From Crateriforma spongiae (lineage in GTDB: Bacteria; Planctomycetota; Planctomycetia; Pirellulales; Pirellulaceae), in assembly GCF_012290005.1 (NCBI RefSeq), contig NZ_JAAXMS010000002.1, positions 744,001 to 808,000 on the forward strand: DNA of 64,000 bases, in the 5' to 3' direction. How positions within the stretch are numbered: position 1 is the stretch's first letter; each line of letters begins with the position of its first letter. The notes under the pieces were generated by a model. That model saw only the letters and a program-made list of their open reading frames with translations, was not told where the DNA came from and did not search any database. Positions 55,347 through 63,910 of the stretch are shown here, piece by piece. A program made the position numbers and the translations under genes.

Positions 55347-56096
55347 TCAAGCCTTTGCGGGCAGCGACGCGTCACCGACCACCGCGTCGATGTATCCGCC
55401 ATAAGCCTCGGCGGTTTGCCGAGCCATCTTGTCGGGAAAGGCGTGAAAGCGTCCTTCGGCCAAGGCATCGAAGATCGCGTCGGCCACCACCTGCGGCGGT
55501 TCGGTCATATCCTGTAGCCCGGCATCGTGAGCCATGTCAGTATCGATGGGACCGGGATGCACGCTGACCACTGCGGTTTCCTGCTGGGACAACTCGTCAC
55601 GCAACGCTTGGGTGTACAGATAGCTGGCCGCTTTGGACGCCGTGTAGGTGCAGAAGTCCGTGAATGATTGCATGGACGCGACGCTGTTTAACTGAACGAA
55701 TGCGCCGCCACCGTTGGCCTTCAAGACCGGTGCAAACGCTTTGGCCATTCGGATCAGTCCGACCACGTTGATATTGGATTCGTACACCCAACAATCGACG
55801 ACATCATCGGCAAGCGGCGTCGCATTCTTCAGCACGCCGGCATTGTTGACGACCAAGTCGACGTCGCTGGCGGTCTTGGCCGCTGCTTCGATCGTTTCCG
55901 GCTTGGACAGGTCCAATGCAACGGGGACGACGCGGTCGCCATGCTGCTGGACCAATTCATCGACCGATTCCGGCCGTCGCACCGCCGCATAAACCTTGGC
56001 TGCGCCGCGCGCGATCGCTTCGTTCAAAATGACTCGACCGATCCCGCGGTTGGCACCGGTGATCAATACAACTTTGCCGTCGACTTGAAATGTCAT
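55347..56096 (-). CDS. short-chain dehydrogenase/reductase
   Basis: 249 residues from the ATG at 56096; the frame extends to 56159 but the family N-terminus [16 protein letters not shown] fits this start. Classical SDR: cofactor motif [12 protein letters not shown], and catalytic S138, Y151 and K155 (YTASK). [12 protein letters not shown] follows the active site. The arginine-rich AVRRPES after the second strand suggests NADPH preference. Substrate unknown. Downstream of exonuclease III's divergent start region; no operon partner. Confidence 0.92.
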   Translation of the reverse strand: MTFQVDGKVVLITGANRGIGRVILNEAIARGAAKVYAAVRRPESVDELVQQHGDRVVPVALDLSKPETIEAAAKTASDVDLVVNNAGVLKNATPLADDVVDCWVYESNINVVGLIRMAKAFAPVLKANGGGAFVQLNSVASMQSFTDFCTYTASKAASYLYTQALRDELSQQETAVVSVHPGPIDTDMAHDAGLQDMTEPPQVVADAIFDALAEGRFHAFPDKMARQTAEAYGGYIDAVVGDASLPAKA

Positions 56097-56370
56097 GTCA
56101 TGCCTCAAGTGATTCGGTGGAAATAAGTCGTCCCCCGCCCCATGTTCCCATTGATGCATGACGCCGCCAATGCCGTGCCGAACCCGGGGAAGCGGTGTGT
56201 TACCAAAGGGTCCGGAAACAAAGGGGGGGCTGTGGTTGTGACGTATGCAAGTAGAATGCCGCCGCTGCGACGTTTCAGCGTTTCTTCAATGACCACCGTG
56301 CGTCTGGTCCCGCCGGACAGTCGGTCCATCGTTTTTTCCACACGACTTTTTCTTGCAGGGATGCCGCCCG

Positions 56371-57141
56371 ATGCAGTTGGTTTCATGGAACGTGAATGGC
56401 ATCCGCGCCGCGATGGACAAGGGCTTCCGCGACTTTGTTGTCGACCATCAGCCCGACATGCTGTGCCTGCAAGAAACCAAGGCCAAGCCGGAACAGGTCG
56501 ACACATCCTGGGCCGACGATCTCGGGTACACCCAACTCTGGAATCCGGCCGACAAGGCGGGCTACAGCGGCACATCGGTGTGGACCAAAGTCGCGCCGAA
56601 CAAGCACACCCTGGGAATCGGACTGGATCAGCACGACCGCGAAGGCCGAGTGATCACGGCGACCTTTGACGACTTTCATTTGGTCAACGTGTACACGCCC
56701 AATTCGCAGCGTGGATTGAAACGGCTGGATTACCGCATGCAGTGGGACGCCGACTTTTTGGAATACCTACGCAAACTGAATCGCCGAAAGCCGGTGATCT
56801 TTTGTGGCGATTTGAATTGTTCGCATCAAGAGATCGACTTGGCCAATCCCAAAGCGAATCGCAAGAACGCGGGATTCACCGATCAAGAACGCGCCGGGCT
56901 GGATGCGATCGCGACGGCGAAGTTCGTCGATTCGTTCCGTGAGTTTGATGGTTCCCCGGATCGCTACACCTGGTGGACTTATCGCAACAACGCCCGCGAA
57001 CGAAACATCGGATGGCGTTTGGATTACTTCTGGGTCGCCAAAAAGTTCTGGGACCGTGTTGCCGATGCCAAGATCCTGGACCAGGTGTTTGGATCGGACC
57101 ATTGCCCGGTCCAATTGACCCTGAAATCGGCATCGGCATGA
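56371..57141 (+). CDS. xth: exodeoxyribonuclease III / AP endonuclease
   Basis: 256 residues from the ATG at 56371 (MQLVSWNVNGIRA); the frame also opens 18 bases earlier. It cleaves DNA 5' to abasic sites and has 3'-5' exonuclease activity in base excision repair. Visible residues: N in WNVNGIRA, E in CLQETKAKPEQ, the Y-T-PNS-RG strand (VNVYTPNSQRGLKRLDYR), GDLNCSHQEIDL with catalytic D and N, a WTYR loop, RLDYFWVA, and the terminal GSDHCPVQLTL with the essential D-H. Complete and canonical. Confidence 0.95.
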   Translation: MQLVSWNVNGIRAAMDKGFRDFVVDHQPDMLCLQETKAKPEQVDTSWADDLGYTQLWNPADKAGYSGTSVWTKVAPNKHTLGIGLDQHDREGRVITATFDDFHLVNVYTPNSQRGLKRLDYRMQWDADFLEYLRKLNRRKPVIFCGDLNCSHQEIDLANPKANRKNAGFTDQERAGLDAIATAKFVDSFREFDGSPDRYTWWTYRNNARERNIGWRLDYFWVAKKFWDRVADAKILDQVFGSDHCPVQLTLKSASA

Positions 57142-57314
57142 AGCCGCCGCGATGCGACTGACCGACTTATTGTGTGACGGTCGGCGAGGCACCCGGTGAC
57201 CATCTGAACACGCCCTGCGCCGGCGTCGACTTTCGATGTCGACGAACGTGAATTGGATTTGATAAGGCATTCTGTGTGCCCTTAGCCGAACCCGTTTCGC
57301 GTTGCCCGCCGCCG

Positions 57315-58979
57315 ATGCTGACACCTACCAAGCCCGCCCGTGCATTCCTGCCGTTTCAAACCGGCATTCTTGCCGTGCTGTTCTTGCCCGCCTTGTTGTT
57401 GACCGCCGGGTGCAGTTCCGAGCCGCCCGGCGAAGCGTCGGTCGCCCCCGATGAAGTCAGGCAAGGCGATCACGCCATGCACGGCAGCGATGCTGATGCC
57501 GTGTTGATGGCCGACCCCGACGCGAATCTCGCTTCAGCAGAATGGGTCGATCCAGAGCCGCCTGCCTCCGAAGCCGCAGCCCCGGATTTTGTCGAAGCGG
57601 CACCGACCGCAGCACCGGCGATGCCCATGGAATCACCGGATTCGACGGCGGTGGAAAAGCTGGCACCGACACGCGCGCCGGCATCGACCATGGCCGATGC
57701 CTCCGGCGATGTCCGTCTTCCGCCGCACTTGGAAGACTTGCCTGCCGGGGCCAGCCACGATCCAGAATCGGGTTTCGCCACCTTGCAGGTGTTTTACGCG
57801 ACCGATCGTGCCCAGGGATCAACATCGCTTGCCGACTATCGCATGACGGGCGACCGGAACCTTTTCTTGGTCGCGTCGATGGTGTTCTTCGTCCTACTGG
57901 GATTCAGCCTGTTCCAGTTGATCCGCCGCAACGGTCGCCTTGCCACGCTGTCGATGATTCTGGCGGGGATGACGGGCTGTCTGACCGGTCTGGTCGTGCT
58001 GATGGGACGAGCGAACATTGAAAAACACGGCGTCACCTACACCGGCCAGCGGGGAACGTTGCAGCACGGTGTGTGTAAAGTCACCGTGCCGGATACGCAT
58101 CGCCGCGGCGAAGTCGAACGGCCGAGTTTGCTGCGATTCGAGTTCGCCGAAGACCAACAGCGACACATCGTTTTGACCCAGGCGATCGAATTGATCCCCG
58201 AAGATTTTCATCGGCGTCTGGGGGAATGCATTGACCAGACGACCGACCGCGAACTGTTGTTGTTCATTCATGGCTACAACGTTGATTTCCAATCTGCCGT
58301 TCGTCGCACCGCCCAGATCGCCGTCGACCTACCATTTGATGGTGTACCGATTTGCTATAGCTGGCCCAGTCAGGGAACGTTGCTGGGCTATTCGGTCGAC
58401 GAAAACAACGTCCAGTGGACGACCAGCCATTTGCGGCAATTCTTGATGGACTTGGTGCAAAAAACCGGGGCCCGATCGATCAATGTCGTCGCCCACAGCA
58501 TGGGAAACCGAGCGATGACTGCGGCAATGCAGCAGATCCAGTTGTCGCACCCCGGCGAAAAGCTTTTCGACCGCGTCGTGATGGCGGCCCCGGATGTCGA
58601 TGCCGACTATTTTCGCCGCGACTTGGCCGCCCCGCTGACGGATTTGGCCAATCAAGTCACACTGTACGCATCGTCCGACGACCAAGCGTTGATCGCGTCC
58701 AAGCAAGTCCATGGATACCCGCGTGCCGGCGAAAGCGGCGACCACCTGGTGATCGTCCCCGGCGTGGAGACCGTCGATGTCAGCGGGATCGACCTGAGCC
58801 TGTTGGGACACAGCTATTACGGCGATAGTGAATTCATGCTGAGGGAACTGTACGATGTCGTGCAGTCGCGTTTGCCGGCGTGGCAACGTGAATCCCTGGT
58901 CGGTCGCCGGTTGGGCGAAAAAGTGTATTGGAAATTGGTCGAACGAAACGCTTCGGTCGTCCTGCCAACACGCCGCTGA
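57315..58979 (+). CDS. lipoprotein with DUF900 alpha/beta-hydrolase domain
   Basis: 554 residues from the ATG at 57315; a GTG at 57276 with AAGG upstream is the alternative. The lipobox LTAGC (about C33) ends a hydrophobic signal, and an Ala/Pro/Asp-rich region of ~120 residues follows. Two further membrane helices (LVASMVFFVLLGFSLFQLI and LATLSMILAGMTGCLTGLVVLM) sit at about residues 190-240. The C-terminal DUF900 domain has ELLLFIHGYNVDFQSAVRRT, then PICYSWPSQG and a nucleophile elbow VVAHSMGNRAMTAA, with D and H further on (APDVDADYF; GHSYYG). DUF900 hydrolases are esterase-like; substrate unknown. Confidence 0.82.
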   Translation: MLTPTKPARAFLPFQTGILAVLFLPALLLTAGCSSEPPGEASVAPDEVRQGDHAMHGSDADAVLMADPDANLASAEWVDPEPPASEAAAPDFVEAAPTAAPAMPMESPDSTAVEKLAPTRAPASTMADASGDVRLPPHLEDLPAGASHDPESGFATLQVFYATDRAQGSTSLADYRMTGDRNLFLVASMVFFVLLGFSLFQLIRRNGRLATLSMILAGMTGCLTGLVVLMGRANIEKHGVTYTGQRGTLQHGVCKVTVPDTHRRGEVERPSLLRFEFAEDQQRHIVLTQAIELIPEDFHRRLGECIDQTTDRELLLFIHGYNVDFQSAVRRTAQIAVDLPFDGVPICYSWPSQGTLLGYSVDENNVQWTTSHLRQFLMDLVQKTGARSINVVAHSMGNRAMTAAMQQIQLSHPGEKLFDRVVMAAPDVDADYFRRDLAAPLTDLANQVTLYASSDDQALIASKQVHGYPRAGESGDHLVIVPGVETVDVSGIDLSLLGHSYYGDSEFMLRELYDVVQSRLPAWQRESLVGRRLGEKVYWKLVERNASVVLPTRR

Positions 58980-59050
58980 CAATGGGGCACGACTGCCCGC
59001 ACTCTTCTGCTTCGCTTGCTTCTTTCACGATCACCTTGACGGTGCAGCTC

Positions 59051-60151
59051 ATGTCCACGCGTTTTTCCATCGGCGTTCGATACGTCACCGCGGTTTTGGT
59101 TTCGGTTTGCCTTTTCACGTCGTCACGGGCGCACGCCCAAATGCGTGAAGAACAAACCGTGCAGCAGGCTCAAGCGGTGCTGAACGAAACGATGGCCAAC
59201 GCGGCGACACGGATTCCCGCGTCGATGCTCAATGGTGCCCATGCCGTGGCCGTGATCCCGGGCGTGATCAAAGGCAGCTTTGTCGTCGGCGCCCGGCACG
59301 GCCGCGGGGTATTGTGCGTTCGCGACGCGGCGGGCCCCTGGCATGCCCCGGTCTTCATCACCTTGACCGGCGGGAACGTCGGATGGCAAATCGGTGTCAA
59401 TTCATCCGACATCGTGCTGGTGTTCAAAACCGCACAAAGCGTTCAAGGAATCTTGGACGGCAAGTTGACGCTGGGTGCGGACGTGGCGGCCGCCGCCGGC
59501 CCGCTGGGCGGACAAGCCAGCGCGGGAACCGATGGCCGTTTGCAAGCGGAAATCTACTCGTATGCACGCACACGCGGGCTGTTCGCCGGTGTGGCCATCG
59601 ACGGTTCCGTGATCAAGATCGATCAATTGGCCACGGGCGCCTATTACCGCAGCGCCGGTCCGGGCCAACCCGTCATCGTGCCCCCGACGGCCCAGCAACT
59701 GACCCAATCCATCGCGGCTGTGACGGGTACCAACACGCCACCGGTTGCACCCGCCGGCGCGATTCCCACCGGACCGGTCCCGGGACAACCTGCCGCCGGC
59801 CAACCAGCCGCCGGACCGGGATTTGTCGACCAGTTCGCAACACATGAATCGGACGTGTTGCGGGACGAGTTGACAAAGATTGCACCGGAGCTGTTCGACC
59901 TGGTCGATCCACAATGGCAAGCGTTCTTGGCATTGCCCAAAGAGATGTTTGCTGCGTCGGCACACGTCACCCCCGAAAACTTGGCACCGACACTGGCCCG
60001 CTATCAGACCGTGGCCACCAACCCGCAATACCGGGCGCTGGCCCAACGACCGGAATTCCAATCGGTGTACGGGCTGTTGCAACACTATCACCGTTCGCTG
60101 CAGCCGGATGACCCGAAGGTGCAGTTGCCCCCGCCGCCGGCGATGCACTGA
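59051..60151 (+). CDS. exported SYLF/Ysc84-domain protein with Pro-rich C-terminus
   Basis: 366 residues from the ATG at 59051 (signal peptide YVTAVLVSVCLFTSSRAHAQ). The SYLF/Ysc84 domain (about residues 30-220) shows the landmarks: AVAVIPGVIKGSFVVGARHGRGVL, FITLTGGNVGWQIGVNSSDIVLVF, and LDGKLTLGADVAAAAGPLG. SYLF domains bind lipid or actin in eukaryotes; bacterial forms are exported and of unknown role. A Pro/Ala-rich linker leads to a second helical domain (VDQFATHESDVLRDELTKIA to GLLQHYHRS). The gene ends inside the first unit of a 22-base tandem repeat. Confidence 0.88.
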   Translation: MSTRFSIGVRYVTAVLVSVCLFTSSRAHAQMREEQTVQQAQAVLNETMANAATRIPASMLNGAHAVAVIPGVIKGSFVVGARHGRGVLCVRDAAGPWHAPVFITLTGGNVGWQIGVNSSDIVLVFKTAQSVQGILDGKLTLGADVAAAAGPLGGQASAGTDGRLQAEIYSYARTRGLFAGVAIDGSVIKIDQLATGAYYRSAGPGQPVIVPPTAQQLTQSIAAVTGTNTPPVAPAGAIPTGPVPGQPAAGQPAAGPGFVDQFATHESDVLRDELTKIAPELFDLVDPQWQAFLALPKEMFAASAHVTPENLAPTLARYQTVATNPQYRALAQRPEFQSVYGLLQHYHRSLQPDDPKVQLPPPPAMH

Positions 60152-60233
60152 CTCGCCGCAGGCGATGCACTGGCCCGCCGCAGGCGATGCACTGACTCGC
60201 CGCCGGCGATGCACTGACCCGCCGCAGGCGATG
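60131..60233. repeat. 22-base tandem repeat, four copies plus 15 bases
   Basis: Units at 60131-60152, 60153-60174, 60175-60196 and 60197-60218, with a partial unit to 60233. Each holds a GCCG-CA-GGCG-type dyad followed by ATGCACTG. Unit 1 carries the end of the SYLF gene with its stop at 60149-60151; the array then ends 2 bases before the convergent zinc-finger gene's stop codon. The unit is not a multiple of three. Confidence 0.9.
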
Positions 60234-60235
60234 TG

Positions 60236-60490
60236 TCACTGGGGCCGAACCGTATCGCCATCCAGTTCGCCCAACGCGTCCATCAGTGCTTCGAATTCCG
60301 TCTGGCAACAGTGGCACTGTCGCAGATGAACTTCCACCGCTTTCATCGCGTCGGGCACGGACCTGCCTTTCAGACGCAATTCGGCGAACTCCGCGATCTT
60401 GCCAAAGCATCCATCGCAATCCAGTGAATCGGATTCGGTGGTGCTGACCAAATTCAGCAACGTGGCAACTTGTTGTTCGGATAATGACAT
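60236..60490 (-). CDS. small zinc-finger-type anti-sigma candidate
   Basis: 84 residues from the ATG at 60490; its ribosome site GAGGT overlaps the sigma gene's stop region 10 bases before. The centre has DCDGCFGKIAEFAELRLKG, then VEVHLRQCHCCQTEFEALMDAL, the H-x3-C-x2-C pattern of zf-HC2 anti-sigma factors. It has no membrane helix, so it would be a soluble ZAS-type regulator. Cotranscription with the ECF sigma gene supports this reading. An acidic tail ends the protein. Confidence 0.8.
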   Translation of the reverse strand: MSLSEQQVATLLNLVSTTESDSLDCDGCFGKIAEFAELRLKGRSVPDAMKAVEVHLRQCHCCQTEFEALMDALGELDGDTVRPQ

Positions 60491-60500
60491 GTTGAAAACC

Positions 60501-61100
60501 TCAGGCAATCACCGCTTGGATATCTTCGGGCATCAAGCCGGCCGACTCGAACCCAGCTTTTAAACGCCGACGGGCGTCGTGGACCAACTTGTAAATTGCG
60601 TTCCGGTTGCTGCCGAGCGATTCGGCCACGCTTTCGATCGTCATGCCGTCCAACAGACCGTTGATCGCCCCACGCTGGCGATCCGTTAACTCGGTATCGA
60701 TCAATCGACGCAGCAAACGCAGCACATCGTCACGCTCGGTGTCTTGCACCTGACGATCGCTCCACTGGTCCGGGACGACCAGCCGATCGGGCCCGGCGAC
60801 CGCATCAAGCGAAACGTCATCGTGGTGTTTCCGTCGCAGTTCACTGACGGCGATCCGAATCGCCACCGCCATCGCCCAAGTGGTCAGTCGACTGCGACCT
60901 TCGAATTGATCGATCGTTGCCAAGACTTTGACCATGGCGTCCTGCGCCACGTCGTCCGCTTGCAGTGGACCACGCAACCGATTTGCGAAGGCCTTGCTTA
61001 GCCCCCTGGCCAACACCTGATGCAGCCGCAAAACGGCCGCGTCATGATCCGGGCCGCCGCCCCGCAAATCTTCGATCCATCGTGCGTCGTCGGGATGCAA
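60501..61100 (-). CDS. ECF-type RNA polymerase sigma factor
   Basis: 199 residues. It starts at a TTG (61100) with a perfect AAGGAG six bases upstream; no in-frame ATG is near. Region 2 spans about residues 20-95 (LQADDVAQDAMVKVLATIDQFEGRSRLTTWAMAVAIRIAVSELRR). Region 4 spans about residues 130-190 (LTDRQRGAINGLLDGMTIESVAESLGSNRNAIYKLVHDARRRLKAG), including the helix-turn-helix. The two regions are joined by an acidic linker. The following gene is a zinc-finger anti-sigma candidate, so this is probably an autoregulated stress or envelope sigma. Its target promoter is not evident. Confidence 0.9.
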   Translation of the reverse strand: MHPDDARWIEDLRGGGPDHDAAVLRLHQVLARGLSKAFANRLRGPLQADDVAQDAMVKVLATIDQFEGRSRLTTWAMAVAIRIAVSELRRKHHDDVSLDAVAGPDRLVVPDQWSDRQVQDTERDDVLRLLRRLIDTELTDRQRGAINGLLDGMTIESVAESLGSNRNAIYKLVHDARRRLKAGFESAGLMPEDIQAVIA

Positions 61101-61425
61101 TCGATTCTCCTTGCCTGCTTCAGTGCGTCCACGGGCCCACGCGCCAGAACCGATCTCTGACGTTTCGTCACACCAGGTGAAGATCGCCGCGTGTGGACCA
61201 CGTAAGCGTCGCTGTGACGTTGGACGCTCTCACCGCGACTAATCTTACACCGTTCGCACGGTTTGTCCTACATTCTTTGCCGGCGAAGCACGCCCAAGGG
61301 TCACCGTGAAAAAAGTTTTTCAGATCCGGGTAAGACCGCCGACCATCGGGGCGTCCCATACACGTCAACGAAATTGACCTTCCGTTTCATTCACAATTTC
61401 AAACCAAACTCGGAGCAACCGAACG
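61101..61425. other. divergent promoter region, sigma gene / AhpD-like gene
   Basis: 325 bases. A near-palindrome TGAAAAAAGTTTTTCA (61307-61322, arms of 7) lies 104 bases before the AhpD-like start and could be an operator. The rest shows no gene. Confidence 0.45.
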
Positions 61426-61971
61426 ATGACCCGCATCGCACCTGTCGACGTCAAGAACGCCAATGGCCCCGCCGCTGAGATCTTTCAAGGCGTGAAGAAG
61501 AAAATGGGCATGGTCCCCAACATTATCGCGACGATGGCTCAGTCCCCCGCCGTTGCCAACGCCTATCTATCGTTCAGCGGTGCTCTGGCCGGTGGTGCCC
61601 TGCCCGCCCCCGTCCGCGAACGAATCGCATTGGTAACCGGCCAAGTAAACGAGTGTGGCTATTGCCTTTCCGCACACACGCTATTGGGCAAGGGAGCCGG
61701 ACTGAGCGACGAAGAAGTTCTGCGAGCACGACAAGGCACCGCGTCGGAACCCAAAGAAGCGGCGGCCGTCCAGTTCGCACAGAAATTGGTCGAACAACGT
61801 GGAAACGTCTCCGACGAAGATGTCCAAGCGTTGCGTGACGCCGGATACGATGACGGTCAAATCGGTGAGATCGTCGCCAATGTGGCGTTGAACATTTTCA
61901 CCAACTACTTCAACCACGTCGCCGATCCGGAAATCGACTTCCCCGTTGCACCGGCTTTGGCAACGGCCTGA
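61426..61971 (+). CDS. AhpD/carboxymuconolactone decarboxylase-family protein
   Basis: 181 residues. Core CMD/AhpD fold with E76-C77-x-x-C80-x3-H84 (NECGYCLSAH), the redox-active CxxC and proton relay of alkylhydroperoxidase-type members. Helical repeats GLSDEEVLRARQGTA and LRDAGYDDGQIGEIVANVALNIFTNYFNHVAD are family-typical. Likely a cytoplasmic peroxidase-like antioxidant enzyme. A strong terminator follows 30 bases after the stop, so it is monocistronic. Confidence 0.92.
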   Translation: MTRIAPVDVKNANGPAAEIFQGVKKKMGMVPNIIATMAQSPAVANAYLSFSGALAGGALPAPVRERIALVTGQVNECGYCLSAHTLLGKGAGLSDEEVLRARQGTASEPKEAAAVQFAQKLVEQRGNVSDEDVQALRDAGYDDGQIGEIVANVALNIFTNYFNHVADPEIDFPVAPALATA

Positions 61972-62001
61972 CCGGTACGCGGAACGATCAGCCGAAATTT
62001 C

Positions 62002-62033
62002 ATTGGGTCCGCCAATCCCATGGCGGACCCAAT
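62002..62033 (+). terminator. intrinsic terminator after the AhpD-like gene
   Basis: Perfect 13-base stem (ATTGGGTCCGCCA / TGGCGGACCCAAT) with a 6-base loop, followed on the plus strand by TTTTTT within the stem end and tail. It starts 30 bases after the stop codon; the strongest terminator in the window. Confidence 0.92.
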
Positions 62034-62050
62034 TTTTTGCGGAAGCCTGT

Positions 62051-62266
62051 TCAGGCCTTTTCCAATTCACTGTGCAGCTTCAAGACGTTGTTTCCGTCTT
62101 CGACGGTCACGTAATAGGCCGGGTTGTCCTTGCTGCCATCACGAGTGATTTCTTTCCCGTCAATCTTGCGGGTGACTTTCTTTTCGAAAACAGACTGGAC
62201 GGTTCCCCGCCCATAGCCGTTGCCCCACTTCCATTTCACATCAGTGCCTTCGTTGTACTTGTCCAT
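62051..62266 (-). CDS. DUF2945 small protein
   Basis: 71 residues from the ATG at 62266, which has a GAAGAGA purine run just upstream; codons at 62278 and 62302 are possible. The whole protein matches the DUF2945 (hypervirulence-associated TUDOR-like) pattern: YNEGTDVKWKWGNGYGRGTV, then VTRKIDGKEITRDGSKDNPAYYV and VLKLHSELEKA. An SH3/Tudor-like beta barrel of unknown function, widespread in bacteria and fungi. Confidence 0.88.
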   Translation of the reverse strand: MDKYNEGTDVKWKWGNGYGRGTVQSVFEKKVTRKIDGKEITRDGSKDNPAYYVTVEDGNNVLKLHSELEKA

Positions 62267-62511
62267 GATTCTCTTCATCTGTGGTGTGTCGGTCGAACGC
62301 ACGTCGCGATCGGCGAAGCAGGTCTAGGATGCACCCATCGTGCCAAACCGGCGGATCGATGGATCAACCCTCGCCCGGTGACCGTTTTCGCGACTGTCTG
62401 CCGAAACAAATTTCAAGCGAAGGTCACATTGCCACAAAAAAGACGTCTTCGTGGAATCCTGGGATCCCGCGAAGACGTCATCGTGAAAGCATCAATGAAA
62501 GACGAACGGTC

Positions 62512-63648
62512 TTAGCGCACGGTGGCAGATCCACGGCCACGAACCGATGCCTGACCGCCGATCGACTGTCCAGCCGCATCGATCTGTTGCGAAGCATTCG
62601 CACGAAACCGTCCCCGTGCTTTGACCGCGTTTTCCGAGACGGCCGCGGTGGCACGCTGGCGTGCTTCGCCGGCGGCGGCAATCTGCGTTTGGGTGAAGGC
62701 GTCCAACTGTGCCTCGATCTGATCCGCCCGCATCATCAATTCGGCATTGGCATCAGCCAAAGCTTGGTCGCGCATCTGCGAGATCTCCGCACGACGTTGT
62801 TGCGCCGCCGCGACGATCTCCGCTTGCAAATCAGCTTTGGCCGAAAGGAATCCGACCACCGCGGCACGCCCTTGGGCAGACGATTCCGACGATGCACTCT
62901 GTCCGGAATCACCAGTTTGACTTGCCTGATCCGATGCCACTTGGTTCATCGACGACGCGACGGTGGACACCTGCGACCTGGACTGGTCGGCTTGATCTGC
63001 ATCAACGGATGGCTCCGATGACGCGGGTTCCGTTGGTCGCTGTGCTTCGGCCGCGAAACGGCCACTCAACTTAGCGTCGGCGACTGCTGCCGCGTCGACG
63101 ATTGCCGCCTTTCGCAACGGATTGAATTGACCAAAGATCGAATCGAAAGCCGCGACGTCCTGTTGGGTCACCGCGATGTCACCGATGCCGATCCCCGTTT
63201 GTGATCCGACGCGGGCGTTGACACCGACATTCTGATTGGCTCGAACACGATTTCCGTTGACGGAGCCTTTCGCTGACAGGGAAGCATTGGCCCCCGCGGA
63301 AACGTCAACGGCACGTTGGGCGCGTGCCGCCAGCCCGACGGCCTGCCGGACCGTTGTGTTCACTTGATTCTGGACGCGTTGTTGAATCTGGTTTTGAACC
63401 TGGGCCTGCACACGTCCCTGGATGTTCGACTGCACCTGGGCCTGAACCTTGGTTTGCAGTTGCTGTTGCACCTGAGCCTGAACGCGTTGCTGGACTTGCC
63501 CCTGCACCCGTTGTTGGATCTGTTGCTGCGTCTGCGATTGCAAACCAGACAACGCGTTCCCCAAGCCTTGGGCGGACACGGTGGAAGTCAGCGCGACCGT
63601 TGCCAGCGCGGCTGCCGTTTTAGCGATACGAAACTTCGTCATCTTCAT
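62512..63648 (-). CDS. exported protein with (V/I)Qxx tetrad repeats
   Basis: 378 residues with a signal peptide (IAKTAAALATVALTSTVSAQ). From about residue 40 to 97 there are roughly 14 four-residue units of the form V-Q-x-x (VQGQ-VQQR-VQAQ-VQQQ-LQTK and so on), unusually regular. The middle (SVNGNRVRANQNVGVNARVG) looks beta-rich and Asn/Gly-rich. The C-terminal half is Ala/Gln/Glu-rich alpha-helical with coiled-coil character (QAEIVAAAQQRRAEISQMRDQ, ANAELMMRADQIEAQLDAF). No family recognised. Composition suggests an exported structural or filament-forming protein (inference). Confidence 0.8.
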   Translation of the reverse strand: MKMTKFRIAKTAAALATVALTSTVSAQGLGNALSGLQSQTQQQIQQRVQGQVQQRVQAQVQQQLQTKVQAQVQSNIQGRVQAQVQNQIQQRVQNQVNTTVRQAVGLAARAQRAVDVSAGANASLSAKGSVNGNRVRANQNVGVNARVGSQTGIGIGDIAVTQQDVAAFDSIFGQFNPLRKAAIVDAAAVADAKLSGRFAAEAQRPTEPASSEPSVDADQADQSRSQVSTVASSMNQVASDQASQTGDSGQSASSESSAQGRAAVVGFLSAKADLQAEIVAAAQQRRAEISQMRDQALADANAELMMRADQIEAQLDAFTQTQIAAAGEARQRATAAVSENAVKARGRFRANASQQIDAAGQSIGGQASVRGRGSATVR

Positions 63649-63910
63649 CCTTGAATTGCGGTGGGGGAAGCGAATGGTCGTCCGTGGGCGAATATCAAAA
63701 CGAAATGATGCGAATCAAGGTGGCTTTTTGACTCTGGCCTTTCGTATACGTGCTTCGCGGGGCAAAGACGCGAAAAGTTTTCATCAATACGCACGTGTTT
63801 GAGATTTCCCCTTGGCCGGATCAGAAAATTTTGCGGCGCCGCCACGCTTGGCCACTCGTGTTTCCGTCTCGGCAATGCATCATGCACGATCGGTTGATCG
63901 TCACGACACC

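Noticed and set aside
60131-60233. CRISPR array
   Set aside because: Units abut directly with no spacers and are only 22 bases long; a plain tandem repeat.
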